A stretch of DNA of 14,775 nt, from NCBI GenBank assembly GCA_017414605.1, contig JAFQLG010000036.1, forward strand, positions 1 to 14,775. The letters run 5' to 3'. Under the pieces are notes generated by a model. It saw only the letters and a program-made list of their open reading frames with translations, made no database searches and had not been told where the DNA came from. This document shows positions 1 through 6,919 of this stretch, piece by piece. How positions within the stretch are numbered: the first letter of the stretch is position 1; each line of letters opens with the position of its first letter. The translations under genes and the position numbers were made by a program. The stretch comes from Clostridia bacterium. Its GTDB lineage: Bacteria; Bacillota_A; Clostridia; Oscillospirales; CAG-272.

Positions 1-102
1 AATAAAATTCGTTCCTTCACACGCCGCAGGCGTATTTCACTGCCGCAGGCAATTTCACACGCGTCAGCGTATTTCACTCGTTCCGTAAGGAACGAATTTC
101 AC
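1..102. repeat. Array of mini-hairpins separated by ATTTCAC
   Basis: Four short inverted repeats alternate with an identical 7-base spacer. The hairpins are 21-33 (ACGCC/GGCGT, loop GCA), 41-51 (TGCC/GGCA, loop GCA), 59-70 (ACGC/GCGT) and 78-95 (TCGTTCC/GGAACGA, loop GTAA). ATTTCAC occurs exactly at 34-40, 52-58, 71-77 and 96-102. A degenerate unit (GTTCC then TTCAC) at 11-20 suggests the array continues to the left of the window. The stem sequences differ while the spacers are identical, so it is not a simple tandem repeat. It ends two bases before the terminator stem at 105-137. It lies beyond the end of the tRNA-Trp transcript, so it most likely belongs to the 3' untranslated region of a plus-strand gene left of the window, or is an intergenic repeat. 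Function unknown. Confidence 0.8.
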
Positions 103-104
103 TG

Positions 105-137
105 AAAAAAGCCATCCGCTTACGCGAATGGCTTTTT
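105..137. terminator. Bidirectional intrinsic terminator
   Basis: An A-rich arm and GCCAT pair with ATGGC and a T-run (stem about 11 bp, inner CGC/GCG). T-runs follow the hairpin on both strands. On the minus strand it ends the tRNA-Trp transcript, a few bases after the encoded CCA. On the plus strand it would end whatever precedes the window. Confidence 0.85.
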
Positions 138-140
138 TCT

Positions 141-216
141 TGGCAGGGGCAGAAGGACTTGAACCCACGACCCTTGGTTTTGGAGACCAGTACTCTACCA
201 ACTGAGCTATACCCCT
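141..216 (-). tRNA. tRNA-Trp (anticodon CCA)
   Basis: The minus strand folds as a 76-nt cloverleaf with the 3' CCA encoded in the DNA (complement of 141-143). The acceptor stem is AGGGGTA/TGCCCCT with one G-U pair. The D-arm is GCTC/GAGT. The seven-base anticodon loop CTCCAAA gives anticodon CCA for tryptophan, and the T-loop is TTCAAGT. Two stem mismatches are visible: C27 against A43 at the base of the anticodon stem, and T50 against T64 in the T-stem (GTGGG/CCTTC). These may be natural divergence or sequence errors. The gene is transcribed alone from its own promoter at 250-278 and ends at the hairpin at 105-137. Confidence 0.93.
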
Positions 217-249
217 GTATTTTTGCGGCGTTTTTACGCCACGCTCGTT

Positions 250-278
250 ATTATACCATACTATTTCGCTTTTTGCAA
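250..278 (-). promoter_or_regulatory. Sigma-A promoter of tRNA-Trp
   Basis: On the minus strand TTGCAA (273-278) and TATAAT (250-255) are separated by 17 bases. The -10 box ends 33 bases upstream of the mature tRNA 5' end. Confidence 0.8.
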
Positions 279-328
279 TACATTTTTTGAAAAAATGAAA
301 AAAATTTTAATTTGTTGAAAAAACACTG

Positions 329-357
329 TTGAATTGTCGGCGTTTTTATGGTATAAT
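329..357 (+). promoter_or_regulatory. Sigma-A promoter of the CofE-like gene
   Basis: TTGAAT (329-334) and a perfect TATAAT (352-357) are 17 bases apart. The predicted leader is about 75-80 bases, and I see no known riboswitch fold in it. Confidence 0.8.
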
Positions 358-441
358 ATAACGTAAATTTGTTTTGCTGTCGATGGGACTTTTCAAATTT
401 ACGCTCTTAGAGGAAATTTATTTTAGGAGATGATATATTTT

Positions 442-1641
442 ATGCAAAACACAAGGAAAGTTGGCACTGTATCAAGAGGAATCCGCTGTCCTATATTCCG
501 CCAGGGAGATGACCTTGCGGTTATGGTTACGGACGCCGTGCTGGATGCGGCGGCATCCGAGGGCTTTGAGCTCCGCGACCGCGACGTTATAGCACTTACC
601 GAGTCCATAGTAGCTCGAGCGCAGGGCAACTACTGCTCCGTTGATGACATCGCAACCGATGTAAAAAACAAGCTCGGCGGCGGTACGGTTGGCGTTATAT
701 TCCCCATCCTTTCAAGAAACCGCTTTGCTATCTGCCTTCGCGGAATTGCAAAGGGCGCAAAAAAGGTTGTGCTTATGCTCAGCTATCCCTCAGACGAGGT
801 GGGCAATCACCTTGTGAGCCTTGATAAAATAGATGAGTCGGGTGTAAATCCCTACTCAGACGTTCTCTCACTTGAAAAATACCGCGAGCTTTTTGGCTAT
901 GAAAAGCACGAATTCACTGGCGTTGACTACGTTGAGTATTACGGTAACCTCGTTCGCGAATGCGGCGCAGAATGCGAGATAATCTTTGCAAATCAGGCAA
1001 AGGCTATTCTCCCCTATGCCGATCACATCATAAACTGCGACATTCACACCCGCGCGCGCACCAAGAGAATACTTCTCGCAGGCGGCGCCAAGGTCGTTTG
1101 CTCGCTTGATGACCTCATGAACTCTCCCGTAAACGGCAGCGGCTGCAATGAAAAATACGGTCTGCTCGGATCTAACAAGTCTACCGAGGACAAGATCAAG
1201 CTGTTCCCCCGCGAGTGCCGCGAGCTCGTCCTGGCTATTCAGAAAAACGTTCTTGACGCAACAGGTAAGCACGTTGAAGTAATGGTCTACGGTGACGGCG
1301 CATTCAAGGACCCCCAGGGTAAGATCTGGGAGCTCGCAGACCCCGTTGTTTCTCCCGCGTTCACCGATGGACTCATCGGTACGCCCAACGAGCTTAAGCT
1401 CAAATACCTCGCAGATAACGATTTTGCAGGCCTTTCGGGCGAGGAGCTTCGCGAGGCTATCGCGGCTACCATTAAGGCAAAGGACGGTACAAGCCTCGTT
1501 GGTAATATGGCTTCTCAGGGTACCACTCCGCGCCAGCTTACCGACCTCATCGGCTCGCTCTGCGACCTGACAAGCGGCTCGGGCGACAAGGGTACTCCCG
1601 TCGTTCTCGTTCAGGGTTATTTTGATAATTATACGAACTAA
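442..1641 (+). CDS. Coenzyme F420-0:L-glutamate ligase-like (CofE family) protein
   Basis: This 399-residue protein resembles the CofE/FbiB F420-0:gamma-glutamyl ligase family. In methanogens and actinobacteria that family adds glutamate to coenzyme F420 using GTP. Visible family features are the N-terminal segment with R-Q-G-D-D-L near residues 20-25, the stretch around residues 43-60 (DRDVIALTESIVARAQGN), and a glycine-rich C-terminal half. I chose ATG 442 rather than the in-frame ATG 430, because the Shine-Dalgarno sequence AGGAG (425-429) directly abuts 430 but lies 12 bases from 442. The protein looks soluble, with no signal peptide or membrane helix. It has its own promoter and no clear strong terminator, so some read-through toward the GMP synthase gene is possible. 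Clostridia generally lack F420, so the substrate is uncertain and glutamylation of another acceptor is possible. The family call is fairly secure, the function is not. Confidence 0.72.
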   Translation: MQNTRKVGTVSRGIRCPIFRQGDDLAVMVTDAVLDAAASEGFELRDRDVIALTESIVARAQGNYCSVDDIATDVKNKLGGGTVGVIFPILSRNRFAICLRGIAKGAKKVVLMLSYPSDEVGNHLVSLDKIDESGVNPYSDVLSLEKYRELFGYEKHEFTGVDYVEYYGNLVRECGAECEIIFANQAKAILPYADHIINCDIHTRARTKRILLAGGAKVVCSLDDLMNSPVNGSGCNEKYGLLGSNKSTEDKIKLFPRECRELVLAIQKNVLDATGKHVEVMVYGDGAFKDPQGKIWELADPVVSPAFTDGLIGTPNELKLKYLADNDFAGLSGEELREAIAATIKAKDGTSLVGNMASQGTTPRQLTDLIGSLCDLTSGSGDKGTPVVLVQGYFDNYTN

Positions 1642-1667
1642 AAATTAGTTTGTGTTAAGGATAGGTC

Positions 1668-1764
1668 GCTTTCTTGAAAGAAAGCTTGGCAAAGAACTTC
1701 CCCCAATTTATAGGGGTTCTACTAAATTGAGGTGACGTTAAAAATTCGCTTGCGAATTTTTAAC
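1668..1764. repeat. Three consecutive intergenic hairpins
   Basis: Three inverted repeats follow the CofE-like gene. The first is 1668-1674/1679-1685 (GCTTTCT/AGAAAGC, loop TGAA). The second is 1701-1710/1723-1732, a 10-bp stem with one mismatch and a 12-base loop. The third is 1737-1748/1753-1764, a perfect 12-bp stem with loop CTTG. A shorter pairing, CCCC 1701-1704 with GGGG 1713-1716, would compete with the second hairpin. The T5 in the third stem could make it a weak terminator for the upstream gene. The compact structure resembles an interspersed repeat or a structured RNA. I do not recognise a known riboswitch. Confidence 0.6.
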
Positions 1765-1888
1765 CTGCTGTTCCATTCTATATTGATAGATTGGTGAACC
1801 CAGCCAAGATCGTTTTTATAAAAGCATTGTTTGTTTAAGTGGGGATGCGGTTTAGATTTCGCGTCCATTGTCAAAGAAAGGAATATAT

Positions 1889-2890
1889 ATGGCAAATAAC
1901 GTTCGTCCTGAAAATATGGAGCGCATTGTAAATTTTGATCTTGCAAACGCCTTTATTGAGGAGCAGGTCAATGAGATCCGCGCGCAGGTTGGAGATAAAA
2001 AGGTACTTTTGGCGCTTTCCGGAGGAGTTGACTCCTCCGTTGTCGCCGCTCTTCTTATCAAGGCTATCGGTAAGCAGCTGGTTTGCGTTCACGTAAACCA
2101 CGGCCTTATGCGCAAGGGCGAGAGCGAGGCAGTAATTGATATTTTCGGCAAAAATCTTGATGCCAATCTTATCTACATCGACGCTACCGACCGCTACCTC
2201 GATCTTTTGGCGGGTGTCAGTGATCCCGAAACCAAGAGAAAGATAATCGGAAAAGAATTTATAGAGATCTTTGCTGAAGAAGCAAGAAAGCTCGAGGGCA
2301 TTGAATTCCTGGCACAAGGCACGATATATCCCGACATTCTCGAGTCCGTTAAGGCGGCAGAGGGCAAAAAAGCAGTCAAGTCACATCATAACGTGGGCGG
2401 ACTTCCCGAGGATCTCAAATTCCAGCTTTGTGAGCCCATAAAGCTGCTTTTCAAGGACGAGGTACGCGTTGTAGGCGAGGCGCTCGGTCTTCCTCACGCT
2501 ATGGTTTACCGTCAGCCCTTCCCCGGCCCAGGACTTGGAGTAAGATGCCTTGGTGCGATCACGCGTGACCGTCTGCATGCTCTCCGCGAAGCAGACGCGA
2601 TCCTCCGCGAAGAGTTTGACAAGTGCGGACTTGCCGAGAAGGTATGGCAATATTTCGTAGTCATTCCCGACATCAAGAGCGTTGGTGTTAAGGACGATTC
2701 CAGATACGAGGGTTGGCCCGCGATAATCCGCGCCGTTAACACCAAGGATGCCATGACTGCTACCGTTGAGGAGATACCCTACCCCGTTCTTCACAAGATC
2801 TGTGCTCGCATCACGAGCGAGGTCGAGGGCATCAACCGCGTTCTTTACGATATCACACCCAAGCCCACGGGAACTATAGAGTGGGAATAA
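1889..2890 (+). CDS. guaA: GMP synthase ATP-pyrophosphatase subunit, stand-alone (no glutaminase domain)
   Basis: This 333-residue protein converts XMP to GMP through an adenylyl-XMP intermediate, the last step of guanine nucleotide synthesis. The PP-loop SGGVDSSV is at residues 44-51. It is followed by the conserved HVNHGLMRKGE, the segment QPFPGPGLGVRCLG, and the C-terminal dimerisation region ending in TPKPTGTIEWE. Most bacterial GMP synthases are about 510-525 residues with an N-terminal class I glutamine amidotransferase domain, which is absent here. No trace of it exists in the 247 bases upstream in any frame. The layout matches the split, archaeal-type enzyme, so a separate glutaminase subunit should be encoded elsewhere, or free ammonia is used. 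Start ATG 1889 is set by GAAAGGA (1876-1882), 6 bases upstream. An in-frame TTG at 1868 is less likely. No convincing promoter or purine riboswitch was found upstream. A strong terminator follows. Confidence 0.92.
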   Translation: MANNVRPENMERIVNFDLANAFIEEQVNEIRAQVGDKKVLLALSGGVDSSVVAALLIKAIGKQLVCVHVNHGLMRKGESEAVIDIFGKNLDANLIYIDATDRYLDLLAGVSDPETKRKIIGKEFIEIFAEEARKLEGIEFLAQGTIYPDILESVKAAEGKKAVKSHHNVGGLPEDLKFQLCEPIKLLFKDEVRVVGEALGLPHAMVYRQPFPGPGLGVRCLGAITRDRLHALREADAILREEFDKCGLAEKVWQYFVVIPDIKSVGVKDDSRYEGWPAIIRAVNTKDAMTATVEEIPYPVLHKICARITSEVEGINRVLYDITPKPTGTIEWE

Positions 2891-2897
2891 TGTAAAC

Positions 2898-2936
2898 CAA
2901 AATGCTCTGCTTTGCGGCGGGGCATTTTGTTTTTTT
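2898..2936 (+). terminator. Intrinsic terminator after guaA
   Basis: CAAAATGCTCT (2898-2908) pairs with GGGGCATTTTG (2919-2929), 11 bp with two G-U pairs, followed by a run of seven T. Confidence 0.9.
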
Positions 2937-2958
2937 CTTTTGTTTTTCTGTATTTCTA

Positions 2959-2987
2959 TTGAATTTGCGGCAAAACTGTTGTATAAT
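2959..2987 (+). promoter_or_regulatory. Sigma-A promoter of the SDR gene
   Basis: TTGAAT (2959-2964) and TATAAT (2982-2987) are separated by 17 bases. The predicted leader is about 30 bases. Confidence 0.85.
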
Positions 2988-3025
2988 AAGAATGCAAAAT
3001 TTAATTAAAAACTTAGGAGGCAATT

Positions 3026-3790
3026 ATGGGACGTTTACAGGACAAGGTAGCAATTATAACGGGTGCAAACTCGGGCGTTGGTGCGGCAACCGCACAGAAA
3101 TTTGCGGCTGAGGGCGCAAAGGTCGTTATCACGGCGCGCCGCGAGGCTCCGCTTTTAGAGGTTGCGGCAAAGATACGCGAGGCAGGAGGCGAGGCTCTTC
3201 CCGTTGTCAGCGATATATCCAAGGCAGAGGACGCAAAGAGAGTTCTTGCGGCTACTCTTGAAGCCTTTGGCAAGGTTGACATTCTTATCAACAACGCAGG
3301 CGTGCTTGACGAGGGCCTTAAGGCTATCGACAGCTTTACCGACGAGGATATGAACCGCGTTATCGACATCAACACCAAGGGCACTATGTGCATGATGCGC
3401 GAGATCTGCGGCGAGATGGCAAAAACGGGCTACGGCTCTATCGTAAACGTTGCTTCCGTTGCAGGCGTTATGGGCTGCGGTGGCGCTGCATACGTTGCAT
3501 CCAAGTCCGCTATACTGGGTATCACCCGCCACACCGCGCTCCGCTTTGCAGGCACCAACGTTCGCTGCAACGCGATCTGCCCCGGAACGATAGTTACTCC
3601 CATGGTTGCAGGAATGAGCCCCGCAAATATGGATATGAACATTTTCGGCCAGATGATGAAGCACAACGACTTAAAGGTTCAGCCCTGCTTCCCCGAGGAT
3701 GTGGCAAACATGCTGCTCTTCTTCGCATCAGACGAGTCGAGAGCTATCACGGGTCAGACTATCGTAACCGATTTCGGCTCCACCTTATAA
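3026..3790 (+). CDS. Short-chain dehydrogenase/reductase (SDR family oxidoreductase)
   Basis: This 254-residue protein is a classical SDR of normal length, an NAD(P)-dependent alcohol/ketone oxidoreductase. The Rossmann motif TGANSGVG is at residues 12-19 and NNAG at 89-92. The catalytic tetrad is complete: N116, S144, Y156 and K160 (Y-x-x-x-K). R38 and R39 after the second beta strand suggest NADP(H) preference, an inference from known SDR rules. The segment CPGTIVTPM follows the active site, and the protein ends with a typical C-terminal TGQTIVTDFGSTL. The start is set by AGGAGG (3015-3020), 5 bases upstream. It is a single-gene unit with its own promoter and terminator. The substrate cannot be read from the sequence: FabG-like ketoacyl reductase, sugar or polyol dehydrogenase and steroid dehydrogenase types all look alike at this level. 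A dedicated FabG is less likely because no fatty-acid genes are nearby. Confidence 0.9.
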   Translation: MGRLQDKVAIITGANSGVGAATAQKFAAEGAKVVITARREAPLLEVAAKIREAGGEALPVVSDISKAEDAKRVLAATLEAFGKVDILINNAGVLDEGLKAIDSFTDEDMNRVIDINTKGTMCMMREICGEMAKTGYGSIVNVASVAGVMGCGGAAYVASKSAILGITRHTALRFAGTNVRCNAICPGTIVTPMVAGMSPANMDMNIFGQMMKHNDLKVQPCFPEDVANMLLFFASDESRAITGQTIVTDFGSTL

Positions 3791-3801
3791 TTTTTTACAA
3801 T

Positions 3802-3849
3802 AAAAAACTCTCCGCAAGCCAAAAAGGTTTGCGGAGTTTTTTCTTTTTT
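3802..3849 (+). terminator. Intrinsic terminator after the SDR gene
   Basis: An A-run, CT and CCGCAA pair with TTGCGG, AG and a T-run (roughly 3802-3842), with a two-base bulge on the 5' arm and further T-rich sequence after it. The A/T arms could let it act in both directions. Confidence 0.82.
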
Positions 3850-3850
3850 A

Positions 3851-3878
3851 TTGAAAAGCGCGAAAAATATGGTATAAT
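3851..3878 (+). promoter_or_regulatory. Sigma-A promoter of the beta-helix gene
   Basis: TTGAAA (3851-3856) and TATAAT (3873-3878) are separated by 16 bases. The promoter lies directly after the preceding terminator. Confidence 0.8.
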
Positions 3879-3921
3879 TGAGTTGCGGAAACGCAATTTT
3901 CAGAAAAGTGAGAAAACACAA

Positions 3922-5493
3922 ATGAGAATTTGTCAGGCAGCTGAAATTGAAGCATTGATAAACGCTACGCCATGCGGCGAGGTGTGCGCCCTTAAAGCCA
4001 AAGAATACTATATTGAGCGCCGAGTTGTAATTCGCGGCAAGAAAAACATCACTCTTGACGGCGGCGGCGCGGTCATCGTATGCAAATACGACAGCAGCCG
4101 CGACTATACGGCTTCTGCCGATGCCTTTCTTATTGAAAGCTGTCAGGGGCTTGTTATGCAGAACCTTGTAATCGACGCCGACGTTGCTCCAACCGTTACA
4201 GCTTACGTTGAGGCGACGGATTGCGAGCTCGGCACCCTTACCCTGCGCGTTGACGACGAGTTCCAAATGCGCGGCAACGAGGTGCTTATGGCGCTTATAT
4301 CGGCAGACGAGCAGGGCTCGTTTGACTACCGCATGCACCACTATCACTTAAATCCCGACCCCACGATCATAACGCTGATACAGGGCGAGATACTTTGCGC
4401 CAACAGCTTTGCGAGCGCGGACTACGAATACCTCGGCGACAACAGATTCTCCGTTCAGGTCAAGCCTTTTGAGGTGCGAAAGCTGGCGGCGGGCGACCGC
4501 ATCTGCATTCGCTACACCATGTACGGTCCGGCGACAATTGCTCTGCGAAACTCGGACGACACCGTTCTCCGGAATATAACCATGCACGCAACCGCAGGAA
4601 TGGGCGTTATGGTGCTTTACCGCTGTAACAACCTTGTGATCGACGGACTTAAAATGCTCGTGCGCGAGGGCAGCTCGGCACTTATGTCTTGCAACTGTGA
4701 CGGCGTTCACATCACGGGTCTTACAGGTCGCTTTGAAATGCGAAACTGCTATTTTGACGGTCTTGGCGACGATGCCTTGAACATTCACTCCATGGCGGGA
4801 ACGGCGACGCGCGTCGATCCCGAAAATCGTCAAATCAAAGTCAACTATTGCAAAAAGCGTCCCGACGGTGTTTTGCCTGCCGCATGGTGCCGCCGCGGCG
4901 ACGTTATCAAGATATTCGACCCCGCGACAATTACCTACAAAGGCGAAATGACCGTTGAGAGCTTTGAGAGCGGAATTTTGACCTATTCAAGTCTTTCGGG
5001 CGAGCTTTGCGACGGATATACTTTGCAAAACATTGAATTTTCACCCTCCTGTCTGGTTGAAAATTGCACCGTCAAGCGCACTCGCGCGCGCGGTCTTTTG
5101 TTCCAGACAGATAACGTCGAGGTCAGAGGTTGCTATTTCGAGGGTATGTCCAGCAGCGCCATAAAGGCAGCTCCGGATCTTGGCTTCTGGTATGAGGTCG
5201 GCCCCACGAACGGTCTTTACATTCACGACAACCGTTTTGTGCGAAATGGAACAACGGAAAAATCCGCGCCCACCATAGCTCTTCAGCCCACGCACCGCGC
5301 CGACGTAGAGGACGTTTGGGGTCTGCACAAAAACGTTCGCATTGAAAATAACGTTTTTGAGGGCGAGCGCAAGCCCGCTATAGAGCTTTGCTCGGTTGAC
5401 GGAATAGTTATTCGCGGAAATTCGTTTGACAAAAACGCTCCCTGTTCTCCCATAAATCTCATTCGTTGCAGAGATGCCGAAGTTCAGGAATAA
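3922..5493 (+). CDS. Right-handed parallel beta-helix protein, GH110 alpha-galactosidase-like
   Basis: This 523-residue protein shows the irregular short-strand pattern of a parallel beta-helix, for example NITLDGGG near residue 45 and repeated N-x-x-x/G-x-x-F turns through the C-terminal third. Between about residues 95 and 200 a non-helical insert interrupts the coil. The order helix, inserted barrel, helix resembles GH110, whose members release alpha-1,3-linked galactose from blood-group-B-type and other glycans. Candidate acidic active-site residues are D260 (in C-N-C-D-G) and the pair D283-D284 (in GLGDDALNIHS). A DD pair in this context is what I recall for GH110, and this needs alignment. 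There is no signal peptide or transmembrane helix, so the protein appears cytoplasmic. ATG 3922 is the plausible start, since the frame upstream runs through the SDR gene. Its Shine-Dalgarno sequence is weak (AGTGAG, 11 bases upstream). The beta-helix fold is well supported and GH110 membership is tentative. Confidence 0.7.
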   Translation: MRICQAAEIEALINATPCGEVCALKAKEYYIERRVVIRGKKNITLDGGGAVIVCKYDSSRDYTASADAFLIESCQGLVMQNLVIDADVAPTVTAYVEATDCELGTLTLRVDDEFQMRGNEVLMALISADEQGSFDYRMHHYHLNPDPTIITLIQGEILCANSFASADYEYLGDNRFSVQVKPFEVRKLAAGDRICIRYTMYGPATIALRNSDDTVLRNITMHATAGMGVMVLYRCNNLVIDGLKMLVREGSSALMSCNCDGVHITGLTGRFEMRNCYFDGLGDDALNIHSMAGTATRVDPENRQIKVNYCKKRPDGVLPAAWCRRGDVIKIFDPATITYKGEMTVESFESGILTYSSLSGELCDGYTLQNIEFSPSCLVENCTVKRTRARGLLFQTDNVEVRGCYFEGMSSSAIKAAPDLGFWYEVGPTNGLYIHDNRFVRNGTTEKSAPTIALQPTHRADVEDVWGLHKNVRIENNVFEGERKPAIELCSVDGIVIRGNSFDKNAPCSPINLIRCRDAEVQE

Positions 5494-5496
5494 AAC

Positions 5497-5525
5497 AAAA
5501 CCGCTTGCCGTTGGCAAGCGGTTTT
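5497..5525. terminator. Bidirectional terminator between convergent genes
   Basis: A perfect 13-bp stem (5497-5509 with 5513-5525) has a GTT loop and AAAA/TTTT arms. It lies between the ends of the plus-strand beta-helix gene and the minus-strand MATE gene and can serve both. Confidence 0.9.
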
Positions 5526-5533
5526 CATTATAT

Positions 5534-6904
5534 TTACGCCTCGTCGGCGGGTAATTTGCTCAGAAACACCACCGTTACGGGCAAGGTAACAAGAGCCGTA
5601 ATGATATATGCCACGGGCTGCGCCATTTCCAAGCCCAGAAGGCCAAGGTGCGCGGGCAGTATCCAGATCAAAGGCATAAATGCGATTCCATTCTGGAGCG
5701 CCGACAAAAGTATAGCGGGAACTCTTTTTCCAATGCTTTGGAACATCATATTTCCTACCACGGTAAACGGCAGCACCCAAAGCACGAGGCAATTTATGCG
5801 CAAAGCCTCCGTTCCTATCTGACTTACCAGCTTATCACCCTCCGAATTGAATATAGAAATTATTGCGGGCGCTATAGCATAGCAGATCGCGGCAAGCGAG
5901 CCGATAAGCAAAAGGCCGAACGCCATTGTAAAATAGCTTCCCTTTTTAACTCGGCTGTATTTCTTGGCGCCATAGTTAAACGCCGAAACGGGCTGAAAGC
6001 CCTGACCTATTCCAAGACCTACGCAGAAGATAAACTGAACCGTTTTTGAAACGTAGCCCATAGACGCGATCGCCGCAGTACCGAACGCCTTTGCCTGAAT
6101 GTTGAGCATACCCGTTGATATGCTGCTGAGTCCCTGACGTATAAGGCTGGGAAGTCCCGTGCTGACAATATCCCACGCGATACGCCATGAAATAAAGCCG
6201 CGTCCTATTGATATTTTGCTTTGTGTTTTTCCGATAAAGAACGGAACTGCAAGAATTATAAGGCTTATATATTGAGAAATGGCGGTTGCAAGACCTGCGC
6301 CCGCAGTTCCCATACCCATGTGCATAATAAAGATATAGTCAAGAAGAATATTAAGTATTCCGCCCGATGTAAGACCAACCATCGCAAAGGTCGCCTTGCC
6401 CTCGTAACGAAGCACGTTATTGAAAACGCAGGACGTTGTCATAGCCGGTGCGGCGATAAAAATATAGGTCGCATAAGCCTTGGCATGGGGCAAAATGTCC
6501 TCGTTGCTTCCCAAAAACAGCATAAGCGGCTCCAGAAATGCAAGACCGAACACCATTATTATAAATCCGCAAGCCGCCGACATCACAACGCTTGAGGTTG
6601 CAAAATTGCCTGCTCTTTTTTCGTTTTTAGCGCCGAGAAGTCTGCTTACGTGGCTTCCGGCTCCGTGACCGAACATAAATCCGAATGCCTGCAATATAGC
6701 CATGATGCTGAACACCACGCTTGTCGCTCCGCCTGCCGCGTTGCTCAGCGTACTGACAAAATAGGTGTCCGCCATGTTGTATATGTTGGTTATGAGCATA
6801 CTTATCGTGGTTGGTATGCCGAGTGTAATTATCAGCCGCCAAACCGGCGTTTGCGTCATTTTTACATATTGAGCCTGAGCGCGACTGTCGTTTTGTGTAT
6901 TCAA
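5534..6904 (-). CDS. MATE family efflux transporter
   Basis: This 456-residue polytopic membrane protein has about 12 hydrophobic segments in two similar halves, typical in length and pattern of the multidrug and toxic compound extrusion family. These are Na+- or H+-coupled exporters. The first helix region (GIPTTISMLITNIYNMADTYFV) and the following SVVFSIMAILQAFGFMFGHGAGSHVSRLLGAKN match the Bacillota subgroup that includes MepA-like proteins. The start is a TTG at 6902-6904, supported by AGAGGA seven bases upstream. The first in-frame ATG is codon 16 and has no ribosome binding site. The gene begins 15 bases after the PHP gene stop and its ribosome binding site lies in that gap, so the two are almost certainly cotranscribed. 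The substrate cannot be predicted. The pairing with a PHP protein is not a standard one that I know. Confidence 0.93.
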   Translation of the reverse strand: MNTQNDSRAQAQYVKMTQTPVWRLIITLGIPTTISMLITNIYNMADTYFVSTLSNAAGGATSVVFSIMAILQAFGFMFGHGAGSHVSRLLGAKNEKRAGNFATSSVVMSAACGFIIMVFGLAFLEPLMLFLGSNEDILPHAKAYATYIFIAAPAMTTSCVFNNVLRYEGKATFAMVGLTSGGILNILLDYIFIMHMGMGTAGAGLATAISQYISLIILAVPFFIGKTQSKISIGRGFISWRIAWDIVSTGLPSLIRQGLSSISTGMLNIQAKAFGTAAIASMGYVSKTVQFIFCVGLGIGQGFQPVSAFNYGAKKYSRVKKGSYFTMAFGLLLIGSLAAICYAIAPAIISIFNSEGDKLVSQIGTEALRINCLVLWVLPFTVVGNMMFQSIGKRVPAILLSALQNGIAFMPLIWILPAHLGLLGLEMAQPVAYIITALVTLPVTVVFLSKLPADEA

Positions 6905-6919
6905 TTTCGTGTCCTCTTT

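Noticed and set aside
1..102. CRISPR array
   Set aside because: Repeat units are only 7 bases, the intervening sequences are 11-18-base palindromes, and no cas genes are present.
430..441. Upstream in-frame ATG as start of the CofE-like gene
   Set aside because: It directly abuts the AGGAG Shine-Dalgarno sequence with no spacer. ATG 442 has a workable 12-base spacing.
1783..1857. Possible promoters for guaA (TTGGTG with TTTATA, TTGTTT with TTAGAT)
   Set aside because: Boxes are poor or spacing is 18-20 bases, much weaker than every other promoter in the window.
1642..1888. Purine riboswitch or hidden glutaminase domain upstream of guaA
   Set aside because: The characteristic purine riboswitch core is absent and no frame encodes amidotransferase motifs.
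3883..3896. TTGCG-GAAA-CGCAA hairpin as a regulatory leader
   Set aside because: It overlaps the expected transcription start of the beta-helix gene, so most of the stem may not be transcribed intact.
3388..3921. N-terminal extension of the beta-helix reading frame over the SDR gene
   Set aside because: It runs out of frame through a well-supported SDR gene, a terminator and a promoter, and its translation is Arg/His-rich and unlike a protein.
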